A program made the position numbers and the translations under genes. Below, in pieces: positions 16,389 to 25,191 of a stretch of DNA of 64,000 nucleotides. Position 1 is the first letter of the stretch. Every line of letters starts with the position of its first letter. Source of the DNA: Streptomyces sp. SDr-06 (GTDB lineage Bacteria > Actinomycetota > Actinomycetes > Streptomycetales > Streptomycetaceae); NCBI RefSeq assembly GCF_003324565.1, contig NZ_QOLA01000030.1, positions 1 through 64,000 of the forward strand, given 5' to 3'. The notes beneath the pieces were generated by a model. That model made no database searches. It saw only the letters and a program-made list of their open reading frames with translations, and was not told the DNA's origin.

Positions 16389-16949
16389 TCAGCTGTCCGG
16401 GTGCCATTCGCGGGCGAGGATCGCGTAGATGACCTCGTCGGTCCACTCGCCCTTGACGAACTCGTTCTCCACCAGGTGCGCCTCCCGTCGCATGCCCAGC
16501 TTCTCCAGGACGCGCATCGAGGCGGTGTTGCGGCCGTCGAGACGGCCGACGATCCGGTGCAGGTCGAGCTTTTCGAATCCCAGTTGGATCAGGGGCCTGG
16601 TCGCCTCGGCGGCGAACCCCTGGCCCCGGTGGTCCGGGTGCAGCACATAGCCGATCTCGCCCTGGCGGTGGGTCCGGCTCGTCCAGTGCAGGTTGACATC
16701 GCCGATGAGGGTGCCGCAGGCGCGCAGGGCGACCGCGAGGAGCAGGGTGTCGCCCTCGTCCTCCAGCGTGGTGAAGGTGATCCGCTCGGCGAGCTTGGCC
16801 CGCACCTCGTCACGGGTGCGCGGCGAGGAGTACAGGTAGCGGTTGACGTCCTCCCGGCGCTGGATGTCGTACAGCGCGTCGAGATCGTCCTCGACGAACG
16901 GGCGCAGCACGAGGCGTGCGGTGGTGATCGGGTGGCCCAGGCTGATCAT
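16389..16949 (-). CDS. GNAT acetyltransferase at the end of the aromatic cluster operon
   Basis: A 186-residue RimJ/RimL-type GNAT. Recognisable blocks are TARLVLRPFVEDDLDALYDIQ at the N-terminus, the acetyl-CoA binding HPDHRGQGFAAEAT, and NTASMRVLEKLGMRREAHL near the C-terminus. It starts four bases after the stop of the MFS exporter gene, so the two are translated from one transcript. As the last gene of an apparent operon for an aromatic-amine product, it could acetylate the product or an intermediate amine, either as a tailoring step or for self-protection. That role is inference from context; the family also modifies ribosomal protein termini and many small amines. Confidence 0.85.
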   Translation of the reverse strand: MISLGHPITTARLVLRPFVEDDLDALYDIQRREDVNRYLYSSPRTRDEVRAKLAERITFTTLEDEGDTLLLAVALRACGTLIGDVNLHWTSRTHRQGEIGYVLHPDHRGQGFAAEATRPLIQLGFEKLDLHRIVGRLDGRNTASMRVLEKLGMRREAHLVENEFVKGEWTDEVIYAILAREWHPDS

Positions 16950-16953
16950 TCGG

Positions 16954-18171
16954 TTACTCCATGACCGTTGCGGTGATCGAGGCGGGTTCCTCCGGGGCGG
17001 GGGTGAACGAGCGGCCCCCGACGGCGGTGGTGAGGGCGGCCAGCGCCCCGAAGCCGACCACGAAGATGAAGGCGAGCCGGCTGCCCCCCAGGTCGGCGAG
17101 CGTACCCGCGATGGCGTTTCCCGCGGACATGCCGAGGGTGAGCGCGCTGCCGACGACGGCGAAGCCCTCGGCGAGTGCCTGGCGCGGCACGATCGAACCG
17201 ACCACCGTGCTGCCAGTGATGAGGACCGGAGAGATGCCCACGCCGGACAGGACGACGAATCCGTACATGGCGGCCATCGAATCGACGAACACCAGCGGGG
17301 CCATCGTGAGGCACAACAGCACATTGGTGAGCAGGAGTTGGCGAGCCGCCGTCAGCTTCCAGTTCACCAGGCCGAAGGCGAATCCGGCGATCATGCTGCC
17401 CACGATCATGAGCGCGAGCAGCAGGCCGGCCCTCCCCGATTCGCCCTGCGTGTCGGCGAAGTTGAGGACGGCCACGTCGGCCGTCCCGAGCAGGGTTCCG
17501 GTGGCGAGGTAGCCGCACGTCAGGAGCGGCATGCCGCGCATCCGGATCACGCCGATGCGCGGCAGGTCCGCGTCCGGGTGGATCGTCGGCTCCGAACGGC
17601 GCAGCGTCGCCATGACCAGCGAGCCGCCCACGGTGAGGGTGATCGCGCCGATCAGGCCCGCGCTCGGGAAGATGTCGACCGCGAGCCACACCACCAGGAG
17701 CGGGCCGACGATGTACACGACGTCGTCGAGCACCGCTTCCAGGGCGTACGCGGTCTGCATGCGCTTGCCGTCGTTGAGTACGGCGTTCCACCGGGCGCGC
17801 ACCAGCGACCCCAGCGGCAGTGCGGAGGCTCCCGCCAGGATGGCGAGGGGGAAGTACGTCCAGGAGGGCATCCCCGACTCGGCGGCCAGGACGATGGCGA
17901 GGATTCCGCAGGTGTGGACGAGCGTCGACCACAGGATGACCGGCCGCTGGCCGCGGCGGTCGGCGAGGCGGGCGAGGAACGGCGCGGTGAAGGCGTTGGA
18001 GAGACCGAACGTTCCGGCCACCGCGCCGCCGAGGGTGTAGGAGCCGGTGAGGGACTCGACCATCAGCAGACAGCCGAGTGTCCGCATGGACATGGGTATC
18101 CGACCGATGAACCCGGCGGCCACGAAGGCCGCGGCACCAGGCACGGTCATCAGGTCGCGATACGAGCGCAT
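16954..18171 (-). CDS. MFS transporter, likely product exporter
   Basis: A 405-residue major facilitator with about ten to twelve membrane segments. The cytoplasmic loop LARLADRRGQRPVILWS after the second segment is the MFS motif A variant. It begins MRSYRDLMTVPGAAAFVAAG, typical of actinobacterial drug-efflux members that lack long tails. ATAAGGAGATTGTGCTC provides a strong ribosome binding site for the ATG at 18171. It is 13 bases downstream of the amidohydrolase gene and directly upstream of the GNAT. In this cluster the natural role is export of the finished compound or resistance to it. The substrate is unknown. Confidence 0.88.
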   Translation of the reverse strand: MRSYRDLMTVPGAAAFVAAGFIGRIPMSMRTLGCLLMVESLTGSYTLGGAVAGTFGLSNAFTAPFLARLADRRGQRPVILWSTLVHTCGILAIVLAAESGMPSWTYFPLAILAGASALPLGSLVRARWNAVLNDGKRMQTAYALEAVLDDVVYIVGPLLVVWLAVDIFPSAGLIGAITLTVGGSLVMATLRRSEPTIHPDADLPRIGVIRMRGMPLLTCGYLATGTLLGTADVAVLNFADTQGESGRAGLLLALMIVGSMIAGFAFGLVNWKLTAARQLLLTNVLLCLTMAPLVFVDSMAAMYGFVVLSGVGISPVLITGSTVVGSIVPRQALAEGFAVVGSALTLGMSAGNAIAGTLADLGGSRLAFIFVVGFGALAALTTAVGGRSFTPAPEEPASITATVME

Positions 18172-18184
18172 GAGCACAATCTCC

Positions 18185-21100
18185 TTATCGGGCCCGGCAG
18201 CAGCCGTTGTGCGCCCACTCCGGTTCGTGCCAGTAGTGGTCGTCGCGGTGGAGCGCGGTGGGGGCGTCGGGGCGGACCGCGACACCCGGGCCGGCGAGGG
18301 CTTTGGCGGCGGGAGTCCGGAAGGGGGCGAGGAGTTCGGGGACGGTCCGGAGATGGCCGCCGACCAGCACGGTCCTCACGGCGGCCGCCGCCCGGATGTC
18401 GTGCAGCGGGTCGCCCTCGACGAAGACGAGGTCGGCGAGCTTGCCGGGGGCGATGGAGCCGACCTTGTCGTCGATGCCGAGGCACTTGGCCGCGTTCCCG
18501 GTCGCCGTGGTCAGGGCCTCGCGGGGCGTGAAGCCGTACTTGACCATCGCCCGCAGGTTCTGGTGGAGGCTGATGCCGACGTCGTCCAGGGCGGCGTCGG
18601 TCCCGGCGACCACGAGCCCGCCGGCCCGGTGCACCCGCAGCAGCATGTCCGCGTCGCCCATGGTCCACGCGTGGTTGACGTCGGAGCCGGGGCCGCCGTC
18701 GGCGTTCGCGGCCTTCCGCAGGAGCCGCTGGTACTCCCAGTCGGGGTAGAGCACCTTGGTCCGGTCGTCGTCGAGCAGCGAGCGGTCCCCCACGAACAGT
18801 TCACTGGCGAAGATGGTCGTCGTCGAGATCCACATGCCGCTCGCGGCCAGGATCGCGACGGAGTCGGAGGCCGTGCGTCCACCGGCGTAGCTCAGCGTCC
18901 GGGAGTAGCCCAGGCGGTTGCCGCCGCCGGTGTGCTCCATGCCGTCAAGTCCCGTGTGGGCGGCGGGATACAGGTAGTGGGAGGTCACCGGGATGCCCCG
19001 GTCGTGCGCCCAGGACACCACGCGTCTCTCGAACGACACCGGCAGCCGCATGTAGGACTTGATGAGGTCGTAGTCGAGGCCGCGCGCGCGGTCCAGCTCC
19101 CGTTCGAGCTGCTCGGGCGTGAACACCGGACGCATGAAGTTGTAGTAGGCGCGGGTCCCGTCGAGGGTCTCACCGGTGCCCAGGTACCGCGGGCCGACCC
19201 GGGCCCCGCTCGCCAGGGCCTCCCGCGTCTCGACCATCTGGTAGGCGGGGTCGCCGGGGGAGCGGCTGGTGGTGATGCCGTACGCCAGCCAGAGCCGTCC
19301 GGCGCGGTCGCCCCACTGACGGCCCCGGATGTGCCAGTGGTTGTGCGTGTCGATCAGGCCGGGCATGACGGTGAGCCCGGACGCGTCGATGACCCGGCCG
19401 CCGGATCTGCTGCCGCGGGGCACGATCGCCGCGATCTTGCCGTTCTCGATCACCAGGTCGACGTCACGGCGCAGCTGCGAGCTGCTTCCGTCCCAGATCG
19501 CCCCGGCGCGGACCACGATCCGCTCGGGGCGGTCGGCCGCCCGCCAGGTCAGGTTGACCGGGATGGTGCGGGGGCGCCCGCCGTCGATGGACACCGTGCG
19601 CAGGGCGCCGTTGCAGAGGTAGAGGAGGGTCCGGCCGTCCGCGCTCACCGAGATCGAGTCGGTGACCTCGTCGGTGAGCCGGCTCGGCGCGCCGGTGATG
19701 TGGCCGCTCGCGTCGACCGGCACGCGCCAGGCCAGGCTCTCCATCGCGAAGACGAAGTACTTCCCGTCGCCCGTCCATACGGGGCCGTCGTCGCCCCGGG
19801 TGGCGATGGACCGGTCGGTTGCCACGGCCTCGTAGCGGATCGTGTTGCCGTGCAGGTCGACGGTGAGGATCTGGTTGTGACCCGCGAGGGAGCGCTGGGA
19901 GTACGGTCGGATCGCGGCGAGGGAGAGACGGGTGGAGTCGGGGGACCAACTCGGCCGGCCCGGCTGGTACATGGCGGGCAGGACCTTGGTGGCGGTCTTG
20001 GCCGCGAGGTCGAAGACCCAGGTCGCACCGCTCTCGTCCTGGTAGGCGATCTTCGCGCCGTCCGGCGACCAGCGGGGCGTGAGCTGGGCGTTGGGCAGGT
20101 CGGTGAGCCGCTCGGAGCGTTGGGTGGCGAGGTCGAAGCGCCAGAGGTTGGCGGTGCCTGCCCGGTCGCTGACGTAGACGAGCGAGCGCCCGTCCGGCGA
20201 CCAGTCCGGGTCGGTGTTGAAGTAGCCGTCCGACACGATCTTCCGGGGCCGGCCACCGATCTCCAGCAGCCACAGCGCGTTGAGCGCGCGGAAGGCGATC
20301 CGGCCGCCGTCGGGCGACAGGACCGGTCCCGCGATCCCCTTGACGTCGAAGGGGCCCATGGCGGTGAGGTCCCTGACCTTGCGGCGGTAGTCGCGGCGTG
20401 CCAGCGGTACGACCGCGGTGAACGCGATGTCGCTTACGCCGCCTCCGAGTTGACGGCGGCGGATCTTCCCGTCGGAGGTGTAGAGAAGCTCTGTGGCGGA
20501 CAGCCAGCACGGCGCGAACGGCGACACGTCCTCGTCCCCGCTCACCACCGCGTCGCCGACGACGAGTTCGCCGCGGGGCCCGGTCACCCGCATGTAGCTG
20601 AGCGTCGTGCCGTCGTGGCCGATCTGCGGGCCGAAGAACGTCGCGTCGCCCGCGGCGGTGACCAGTTGTTCGCGGCGGCCGGAGGCGACGTCGACCGCCT
20701 CGATGACGGAGTAGTCGACGACGTAGACCACGCGCGTGCCGTCCGGTGACCAGGACGGCGTGGTGTAGGCGTGGCCCTCGTCCACGAGCACGCGGATCTT
20801 CCCGGTGGCCAGCTCCAGGAGGCGGATCCGGCTGCGCTGGTCCTGGTCCGAGGCGTAGACGACGTACTTGCCGTCGGGCGAGAAGCGGGGCTCCAGGTCG
20901 TAGCCGGGGCCGCTGGTGAGGCGCCGCAGGCCGGAGCCGTCCGCGTCGATCCGCCACAGGTTGTAGACGCCGTCGCGGAACGACTGGAAGACCAGGGTCT
21001 TGCCGTCGGGCGACCAGTCGGGCTGGGTGGAGTCCTGTACGTCGTCGGTGAGCCGGTGTGCCTGCCCGCCGTCCGCGGGCAGCAGCCAGATCGAGTTGAG

Positions 21101-21337
21101 GGCGTCCAGGGCGATGGTGCGGCCGTCGGGCGACATCACCGCACGGAGGTTGGAGCTCTCGTGGACGGCCACCGACCGTGCGGTCTCGTCGGTGGCCTGG
21201 GCGGCCTCCGCCTGGCCTGCTCCGCCCGCCAGCGAGGGGGCGAGCCAGAGGGCTTCGGCCGCCACCGCCAGTCCGCCGCTGTAACGCAGCACCTCGCGGC
21301 GTGGGATCTGGTTCGGTTCACGATCGCGTGCGGACAC
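18185..21337 (-). CDS. Tat-exported beta-propeller amidohydrolase
   Basis: A 1050-residue protein. The N-terminus PRREVLRYSGGLAVAAEALWL is a twin-arginine signal. Residues about 55-640 carry many TolB/PD40-type repeats of the form PDWSPDGKTLVF, enough for one large or two propellers. The C-terminal third is a metal-dependent amidohydrolase: the metal motif THNHWH lies in MPGLIDTHNHWHIRG, followed by VTSHYLYPAAH, GLVVAGTDAALDD and ATGNAAKCLGIDDKVGSIAPGKLADLVFVEGDP. Similar two-part proteins act on peptides or amides outside the cell. It sits inside the cluster operon between the FAD enzyme and the exporter, so it may remove a protecting acyl or peptidyl group after export. The usual HxH metal pair is present here as HNH. 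Confidence 0.85.
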   Translation of the reverse strand: MSARDREPNQIPRREVLRYSGGLAVAAEALWLAPSLAGGAGQAEAAQATDETARSVAVHESSNLRAVMSPDGRTIALDALNSIWLLPADGGQAHRLTDDVQDSTQPDWSPDGKTLVFQSFRDGVYNLWRIDADGSGLRRLTSGPGYDLEPRFSPDGKYVVYASDQDQRSRIRLLELATGKIRVLVDEGHAYTTPSWSPDGTRVVYVVDYSVIEAVDVASGRREQLVTAAGDATFFGPQIGHDGTTLSYMRVTGPRGELVVGDAVVSGDEDVSPFAPCWLSATELLYTSDGKIRRRQLGGGVSDIAFTAVVPLARRDYRRKVRDLTAMGPFDVKGIAGPVLSPDGGRIAFRALNALWLLEIGGRPRKIVSDGYFNTDPDWSPDGRSLVYVSDRAGTANLWRFDLATQRSERLTDLPNAQLTPRWSPDGAKIAYQDESGATWVFDLAAKTATKVLPAMYQPGRPSWSPDSTRLSLAAIRPYSQRSLAGHNQILTVDLHGNTIRYEAVATDRSIATRGDDGPVWTGDGKYFVFAMESLAWRVPVDASGHITGAPSRLTDEVTDSISVSADGRTLLYLCNGALRTVSIDGGRPRTIPVNLTWRAADRPERIVVRAGAIWDGSSSQLRRDVDLVIENGKIAAIVPRGSRSGGRVIDASGLTVMPGLIDTHNHWHIRGRQWGDRAGRLWLAYGITTSRSPGDPAYQMVETREALASGARVGPRYLGTGETLDGTRAYYNFMRPVFTPEQLERELDRARGLDYDLIKSYMRLPVSFERRVVSWAHDRGIPVTSHYLYPAAHTGLDGMEHTGGGNRLGYSRTLSYAGGRTASDSVAILAASGMWISTTTIFASELFVGDRSLLDDDRTKVLYPDWEYQRLLRKAANADGGPGSDVNHAWTMGDADMLLRVHRAGGLVVAGTDAALDDVGISLHQNLRAMVKYGFTPREALTTATGNAAKCLGIDDKVGSIAPGKLADLVFVEGDPLHDIRAAAAVRTVLVGGHLRTVPELLAPFRTPAAKALAGPGVAVRPDAPTALHRDDHYWHEPEWAHNGCCRAR

Positions 21338-21457
21338 TGAGACCTCGATCTTTCAATGTCATGAACGGGAAGGAACAGCAGGAAGCAGGAGGAGCGGGCG
21401 TGCGGGGAGCACGACAGCCCGCGGGGCGGCTTCCGCCGCCCCGCGGACCGTGGTGGA

Positions 21458-22918
21458 TCATGCCTCGGCGCGACTGGCCTCGTAGTAGTCCTGGAGCATC
21501 TTGACCAGACTCGGGTGGATCCTGGACGCGGCGAGCAGCTCGGGCGGCGGCGTGAACTGCGGGTCGAAGTCCTCCGCCCACTTCTGGTACGACGGGCGCA
21601 TGTTGTATTCGACGATGACCGGCCAGTCGACCGTGACCTGCCAGTTGTACTCCCAACCGGTGGCCAGCATGTGGGTCACCGCCTGATTCACCGCGTCCTC
21701 GCGGCTCATCGGCTGGATCGGTGCCCGCACCGGCCGGAAACGGTCGATGTCCAGCTCGGCCTTCTCGCCGAGGATCCGGCCGGCTATCTCCTTGGCGAGC
21801 AGCGGGGACAGGTGCAGGCCGTCGCGGTAGGTGCCGGTCATCATCCACAGGCCGGCCAGGCCCTCCGTCTCGCCGAGCAGCGGGAAGGCGTCCAGGGAGA
21901 CCGGCCGGTTGCCGACCTGCAGCTTGGCGAGACCGCCGTTCCACAGTCCGGTACGGACCTGGCGGTGGGCACAGTCGAGGAGGAACTGGACGTCCCGCAG
22001 GACGGGGGTGTCCATCGGCTCCGGGGAGATGATGTTGGTCGCGCCCACGTACACCTGGCCGTCGGTGCGCGGCACGATGTGCAGACCGCAGGCGAATGCC
22101 CGGTTGGGGGTGCGGATGACGCTGCGCGGCACGGTGTTGTCGTCGGTCTGGATCAGCGCCGAGACGCCGTATCCGCTGACCAGGCGGGGTACCCGGCGGG
22201 CGATGTCGGGCACCGTGTCGAGCAGGTCCTGGGACCGGACGCCTGCCGCGAGCACGACGTCCTTGGCGGACAGGGTGCCCCCGGACTCCAGGACCACACC
22301 GTCGATCTTGCCGTTGCTGTAGACGAGGCGCACGGCGTGCTCGGCGATGAGCGTCCCGCCGGTGCTCAGGTAGGCCGCCTGGAGCTGGTCGAGGAGCCGG
22401 TGGGAGTCCACGGCGTGCTCGCCCGGGATGAAGAACGCCTTCAGTGAACGCTGGCTCGCGTGGGCCTCCATCCATTCGATGTCGGCCGGGTCGATGTCCT
22501 CGTAGGGCTCGTCGTAACGGTCCAACTCGGTACGGATCGCCTCGTAGTTGCCCTCGTCGATGCCGGGGTGGCCCACCGTGTTCAGGTGGACGACCGTCCC
22601 GTCGGCGGTCTGGACGTTGGGCTGGCCGGTCTCCTCGGCGAGCTGCTGCGACCACTCGGGCCACATCTTGCGGGCCTGGATGTCCATCTCCAGTTTGGAC
22701 CGGCCGTGTTCGCTGGCCACCAGGGTGGTGGTGACCTCGCCGAAGCAGCCGTTCATCGCGCCGGCCGCGGTCGATGCCGCCCACGGGCGGTGCGGCTGTC
22801 CGAGGAGGGCGACCCGGACCTTGCGGCGGGCCAGCGTGAGTGCCAGCGAGAGGCCGAGCGCCCCGTTGCCGACAACGATGACGTCGTACGACTGCTTGTC
22901 TTCCTGAGTGATCGTCAC
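21458..22918 (-). CDS. FAD-dependent amine/amino-acid oxidase (DAO family)
   Basis: A 486-residue DAO-type flavoenzyme. The FAD-binding Rossmann motif is YDVIVVGNGALGLSLAL (11-27), with ASTAAGAMNGCFGEV as the second FAD contact. The family C-terminal motif reads LWMMTGTYRDGLHLSPLLAKEIA, where glycine oxidase-like enzymes have G-Y-R-G-L. These enzymes oxidise a C-N bond of an amine or amino acid with oxygen. The protein has about 100 extra residues after the DAO fold (WEYNWQVTVDWPVIVEYNMRPSY onward) that I do not recognise. Place in the operon suggests oxidation of the amino-acid or aminoketone intermediate. A TTA codon is absent. It lies 77 bases downstream of the fusion gene and 120 bases upstream of the amidohydrolase gene. 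Confidence 0.85.
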   Translation of the reverse strand: MTITQEDKQSYDVIVVGNGALGLSLALTLARRKVRVALLGQPHRPWAASTAAGAMNGCFGEVTTTLVASEHGRSKLEMDIQARKMWPEWSQQLAEETGQPNVQTADGTVVHLNTVGHPGIDEGNYEAIRTELDRYDEPYEDIDPADIEWMEAHASQRSLKAFFIPGEHAVDSHRLLDQLQAAYLSTGGTLIAEHAVRLVYSNGKIDGVVLESGGTLSAKDVVLAAGVRSQDLLDTVPDIARRVPRLVSGYGVSALIQTDDNTVPRSVIRTPNRAFACGLHIVPRTDGQVYVGATNIISPEPMDTPVLRDVQFLLDCAHRQVRTGLWNGGLAKLQVGNRPVSLDAFPLLGETEGLAGLWMMTGTYRDGLHLSPLLAKEIAGRILGEKAELDIDRFRPVRAPIQPMSREDAVNQAVTHMLATGWEYNWQVTVDWPVIVEYNMRPSYQKWAEDFDPQFTPPPELLAASRIHPSLVKMLQDYYEASRAEA

Positions 22919-22995
22919 GGTAGTGCTGTCTCCTCATGGATGGGAAAGCAAGGTGCGGGATCAGGAACGTGTGCGTCGACGGATGTGACGACAGG

Positions 22996-25191
22996 TCAGC
23001 TCTCGGTGGGGGGCAGCGCCAGGGCTTCGGCCGCGATCTCCAGGTGTTCGCGCTCGTGCAGGGCGGACAGGGCGAGGCGCACCAGGCCGGTGCCCTTGGC
23101 CACGGTCGGGAAGAAGGCGGGCAGGACGAGCACTCCGGCCGCCCGCAGCCGCCTGGCGGCGGCGAACCCGGCCTCCTCGGTGGGGTAGTGCGCGCCCCGG
23201 ACCGGCGAGCGCAGGCCGGCGTTGACCAACTGCCCGCCGGTGAGCGTGTCGAGGACGTCGGCGTTGTGCCACAGCCGCTGCTGCAGCGCCGCCACTTCGC
23301 CGCTGAGATGCAGCCGGGCGGCGGCGACGTCGGCGGCCAGCATCGGCAGCATGATCGAGTGGCCGAAGACCAGCGGGTTGGCGAACTTGCGCAGCACGCG
23401 TACATCGGCGTCGGCGGGAACCAGCGCGAAGCCGCCGGCCCCGCCGAACCCCTTGGACAGCGAACCGGCGATGACCACGTTCGGCGGGAGCTGGTCGCCG
23501 AACTCCTCGAAGGCGTACCCGCCGCCCAGCGGGCCCGCGATGGAGATGCCGTGCGCGTCGTCGACGTAGAGATGGCCGCCGTACGGTTCGAGGGCCGCGC
23601 GCAGAGCGACCACGTCGATCAGACCGCCCATCGAGCCGACGCCGTCGACCAGCACGATCGGTGTGCGCCCGGCCGCACCGCAGTCCGCCAGGATGCGGGC
23701 CAGCGCCTCCTGGTCGGCGAGGTCGAAGCGGTGCAGCGGGCCGATCTGCTCCAGGATGCCCCGGATGACCTGCATGGAGGCGTGGGCGGTGCGGTCCACG
23801 ATGAACGTCACGCCGCCGGGCGCGACCGGATAGCTGGGCAGCGCGCCGGACCCGAGCAGCGGCAGCAGTCCCAGGTGCACGTTGCCCACCGAGGTGAAGG
23901 CGACGGCCTTGTTGCCCCGGTACACCGTCGAGAGCAGCTCCTCCAGCTCACCGAGGTACACCGGGCGCATCCGGTTCCGGGACGACGACAGGTGAGCGCC
24001 GTAGCGTCGCAGCGCCTCGGCCGCGGCGTCGACCAGGGCCGGGTGCTCCTCCAGGCCGAGGTAGGAGCAGGAGACGAACTCCACCGACTCCGACCCGTCC
24101 TGCAGGCGGACGCGCTTGCCCCTGCGCTCGGTGACGACGTGGCCGGTCAGGCCCTCGTCGAAGGCGCGGTCCATCGAGTCGGAGGTCTTGCTGATCCGGG
24201 ATTCGACCCAGTTCGCCCGGATCGGCTCTTTCTCCGCCAGGTGCGCAGCCCCCTCCCCGTCTCCCGGCCGATGAGGTGAGGGGGCTGAACTCGCGCCGGA
24301 GACCTGGGTGTTCATCTCCGCGAAGGCGTGCGCGCAGACGGCCGCGTAGTGCTCGCCATGGGAGCCGAGGAAGTCCCGGCACTCGTCGAGCAGGGTGGTG
24401 AAGTCGGCCACGCCCCCGAGGTGGTCGGCGATCCGCCGCAGCCCGGCGGCCAGTGCCTCGCGGGCGGCCGGCGCCTCCGGATTGGCGGCCTGGACGTCCC
24501 AGTACACTTCCGGGGAGCCGGCGGTGATCCGGGCGAGCAGTGCGAGCAGCATGGCGGCCGGCGGCGGGGCGATGGCGCGCAGCTCCTCGATGTTCACGTC
24601 CAGGCGGGACACCGCGAGGCCGAAGCCGAGAACGGCCGCGTGGGTGAGGGCTTGGGAGGCGGCCGCGAGCCGGTCGTGGTCGTGCTCGTCGACCCGGACC
24701 ACCCGTCCGCCCCAGCCCTCGATGAGTCGCAGCAGCTCCCGGCCGCGTGGGCCTTCGTTGACGACGACGGTGGCGACCGGGCGGCCCTCGATGCCGAGGG
24801 AGGGTGCGAACATCGGGTTGAGGCTGACCGCTTCGAGCGCGTCGGCCGACTCGCGCACCAGGCTGATCAGGGGGGTCTTGACCGACAGGGTGTCCACGAG
24901 CAGGGTGCCGGGTCGCAGCAGCCCGGTCAGGGGTTTGACCGCCGACAGCGCGGCCTGTTCGGGAACGGCCAGGAGCACCGTGTCCGCACGGCCCAGTTCA
25001 TGGGCGAACTCCGCGTCGATGTCGGTGACATCGCCCGGGAGGAACGGGGTGGGCGAGGGGGAGCCGGGGGAGGAGGGGGCGAGGTCGACCACCAGGACGT
25101 CGGCCCCCGAGTGGGTGAGCAGGCGGGCGAACATGGCGCCCACCGCTCCCGCTCCCACGACGATGCACCGGCCCAGTGTGAGGGTGTTCAT
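22996..25191 (-). CDS. Fusion of prephenate dehydrogenase-like and alpha-oxoamine synthase domains
   Basis: One uninterrupted 731-codon frame. Residues 1-290 are a TyrA/PapC-type dehydrogenase: CIVVGAGAVGAMFARLL binds NAD(P), and LNPMFAPSLGIEGRPVATV, ALTHAAVLGFGLAVS and SPEVYWDVQAANPEAP match the (4-amino-4-deoxy)prephenate dehydrogenase group. A Gly/Ser/Pro linker (about 294-325) leads to a fold type I PLP enzyme of the AONS/KBL family (330-725), with YVDDAHG (542-548) and the PLP lysine in GSLSKGFGG (Lys580). Oxoamine synthases join an amino acid to an acyl-CoA with loss of CO2. The four-base overlap with the aminodeoxychorismate synthase gene fixes the start at 25191. An internal ATG at residue 293 might give the second domain alone, but no stop separates the domains. 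I know of no standard protein with this pair. Confidence 0.88.
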   Translation of the reverse strand: MNTLTLGRCIVVGAGAVGAMFARLLTHSGADVLVVDLAPSSPGSPSPTPFLPGDVTDIDAEFAHELGRADTVLLAVPEQAALSAVKPLTGLLRPGTLLVDTLSVKTPLISLVRESADALEAVSLNPMFAPSLGIEGRPVATVVVNEGPRGRELLRLIEGWGGRVVRVDEHDHDRLAAASQALTHAAVLGFGLAVSRLDVNIEELRAIAPPPAAMLLALLARITAGSPEVYWDVQAANPEAPAAREALAAGLRRIADHLGGVADFTTLLDECRDFLGSHGEHYAAVCAHAFAEMNTQVSGASSAPSPHRPGDGEGAAHLAEKEPIRANWVESRISKTSDSMDRAFDEGLTGHVVTERRGKRVRLQDGSESVEFVSCSYLGLEEHPALVDAAAEALRRYGAHLSSSRNRMRPVYLGELEELLSTVYRGNKAVAFTSVGNVHLGLLPLLGSGALPSYPVAPGGVTFIVDRTAHASMQVIRGILEQIGPLHRFDLADQEALARILADCGAAGRTPIVLVDGVGSMGGLIDVVALRAALEPYGGHLYVDDAHGISIAGPLGGGYAFEEFGDQLPPNVVIAGSLSKGFGGAGGFALVPADADVRVLRKFANPLVFGHSIMLPMLAADVAAARLHLSGEVAALQQRLWHNADVLDTLTGGQLVNAGLRSPVRGAHYPTEEAGFAAARRLRAAGVLVLPAFFPTVAKGTGLVRLALSALHEREHLEIAAEALALPPTES

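Noticed and set aside
18047..20749. 900-codon plus-strand frame opposite the amidohydrolase
   Set aside because: Val/Gly/Arg/Asp-rich shadow; no start signal and no family match, while the minus strand has propeller repeats.
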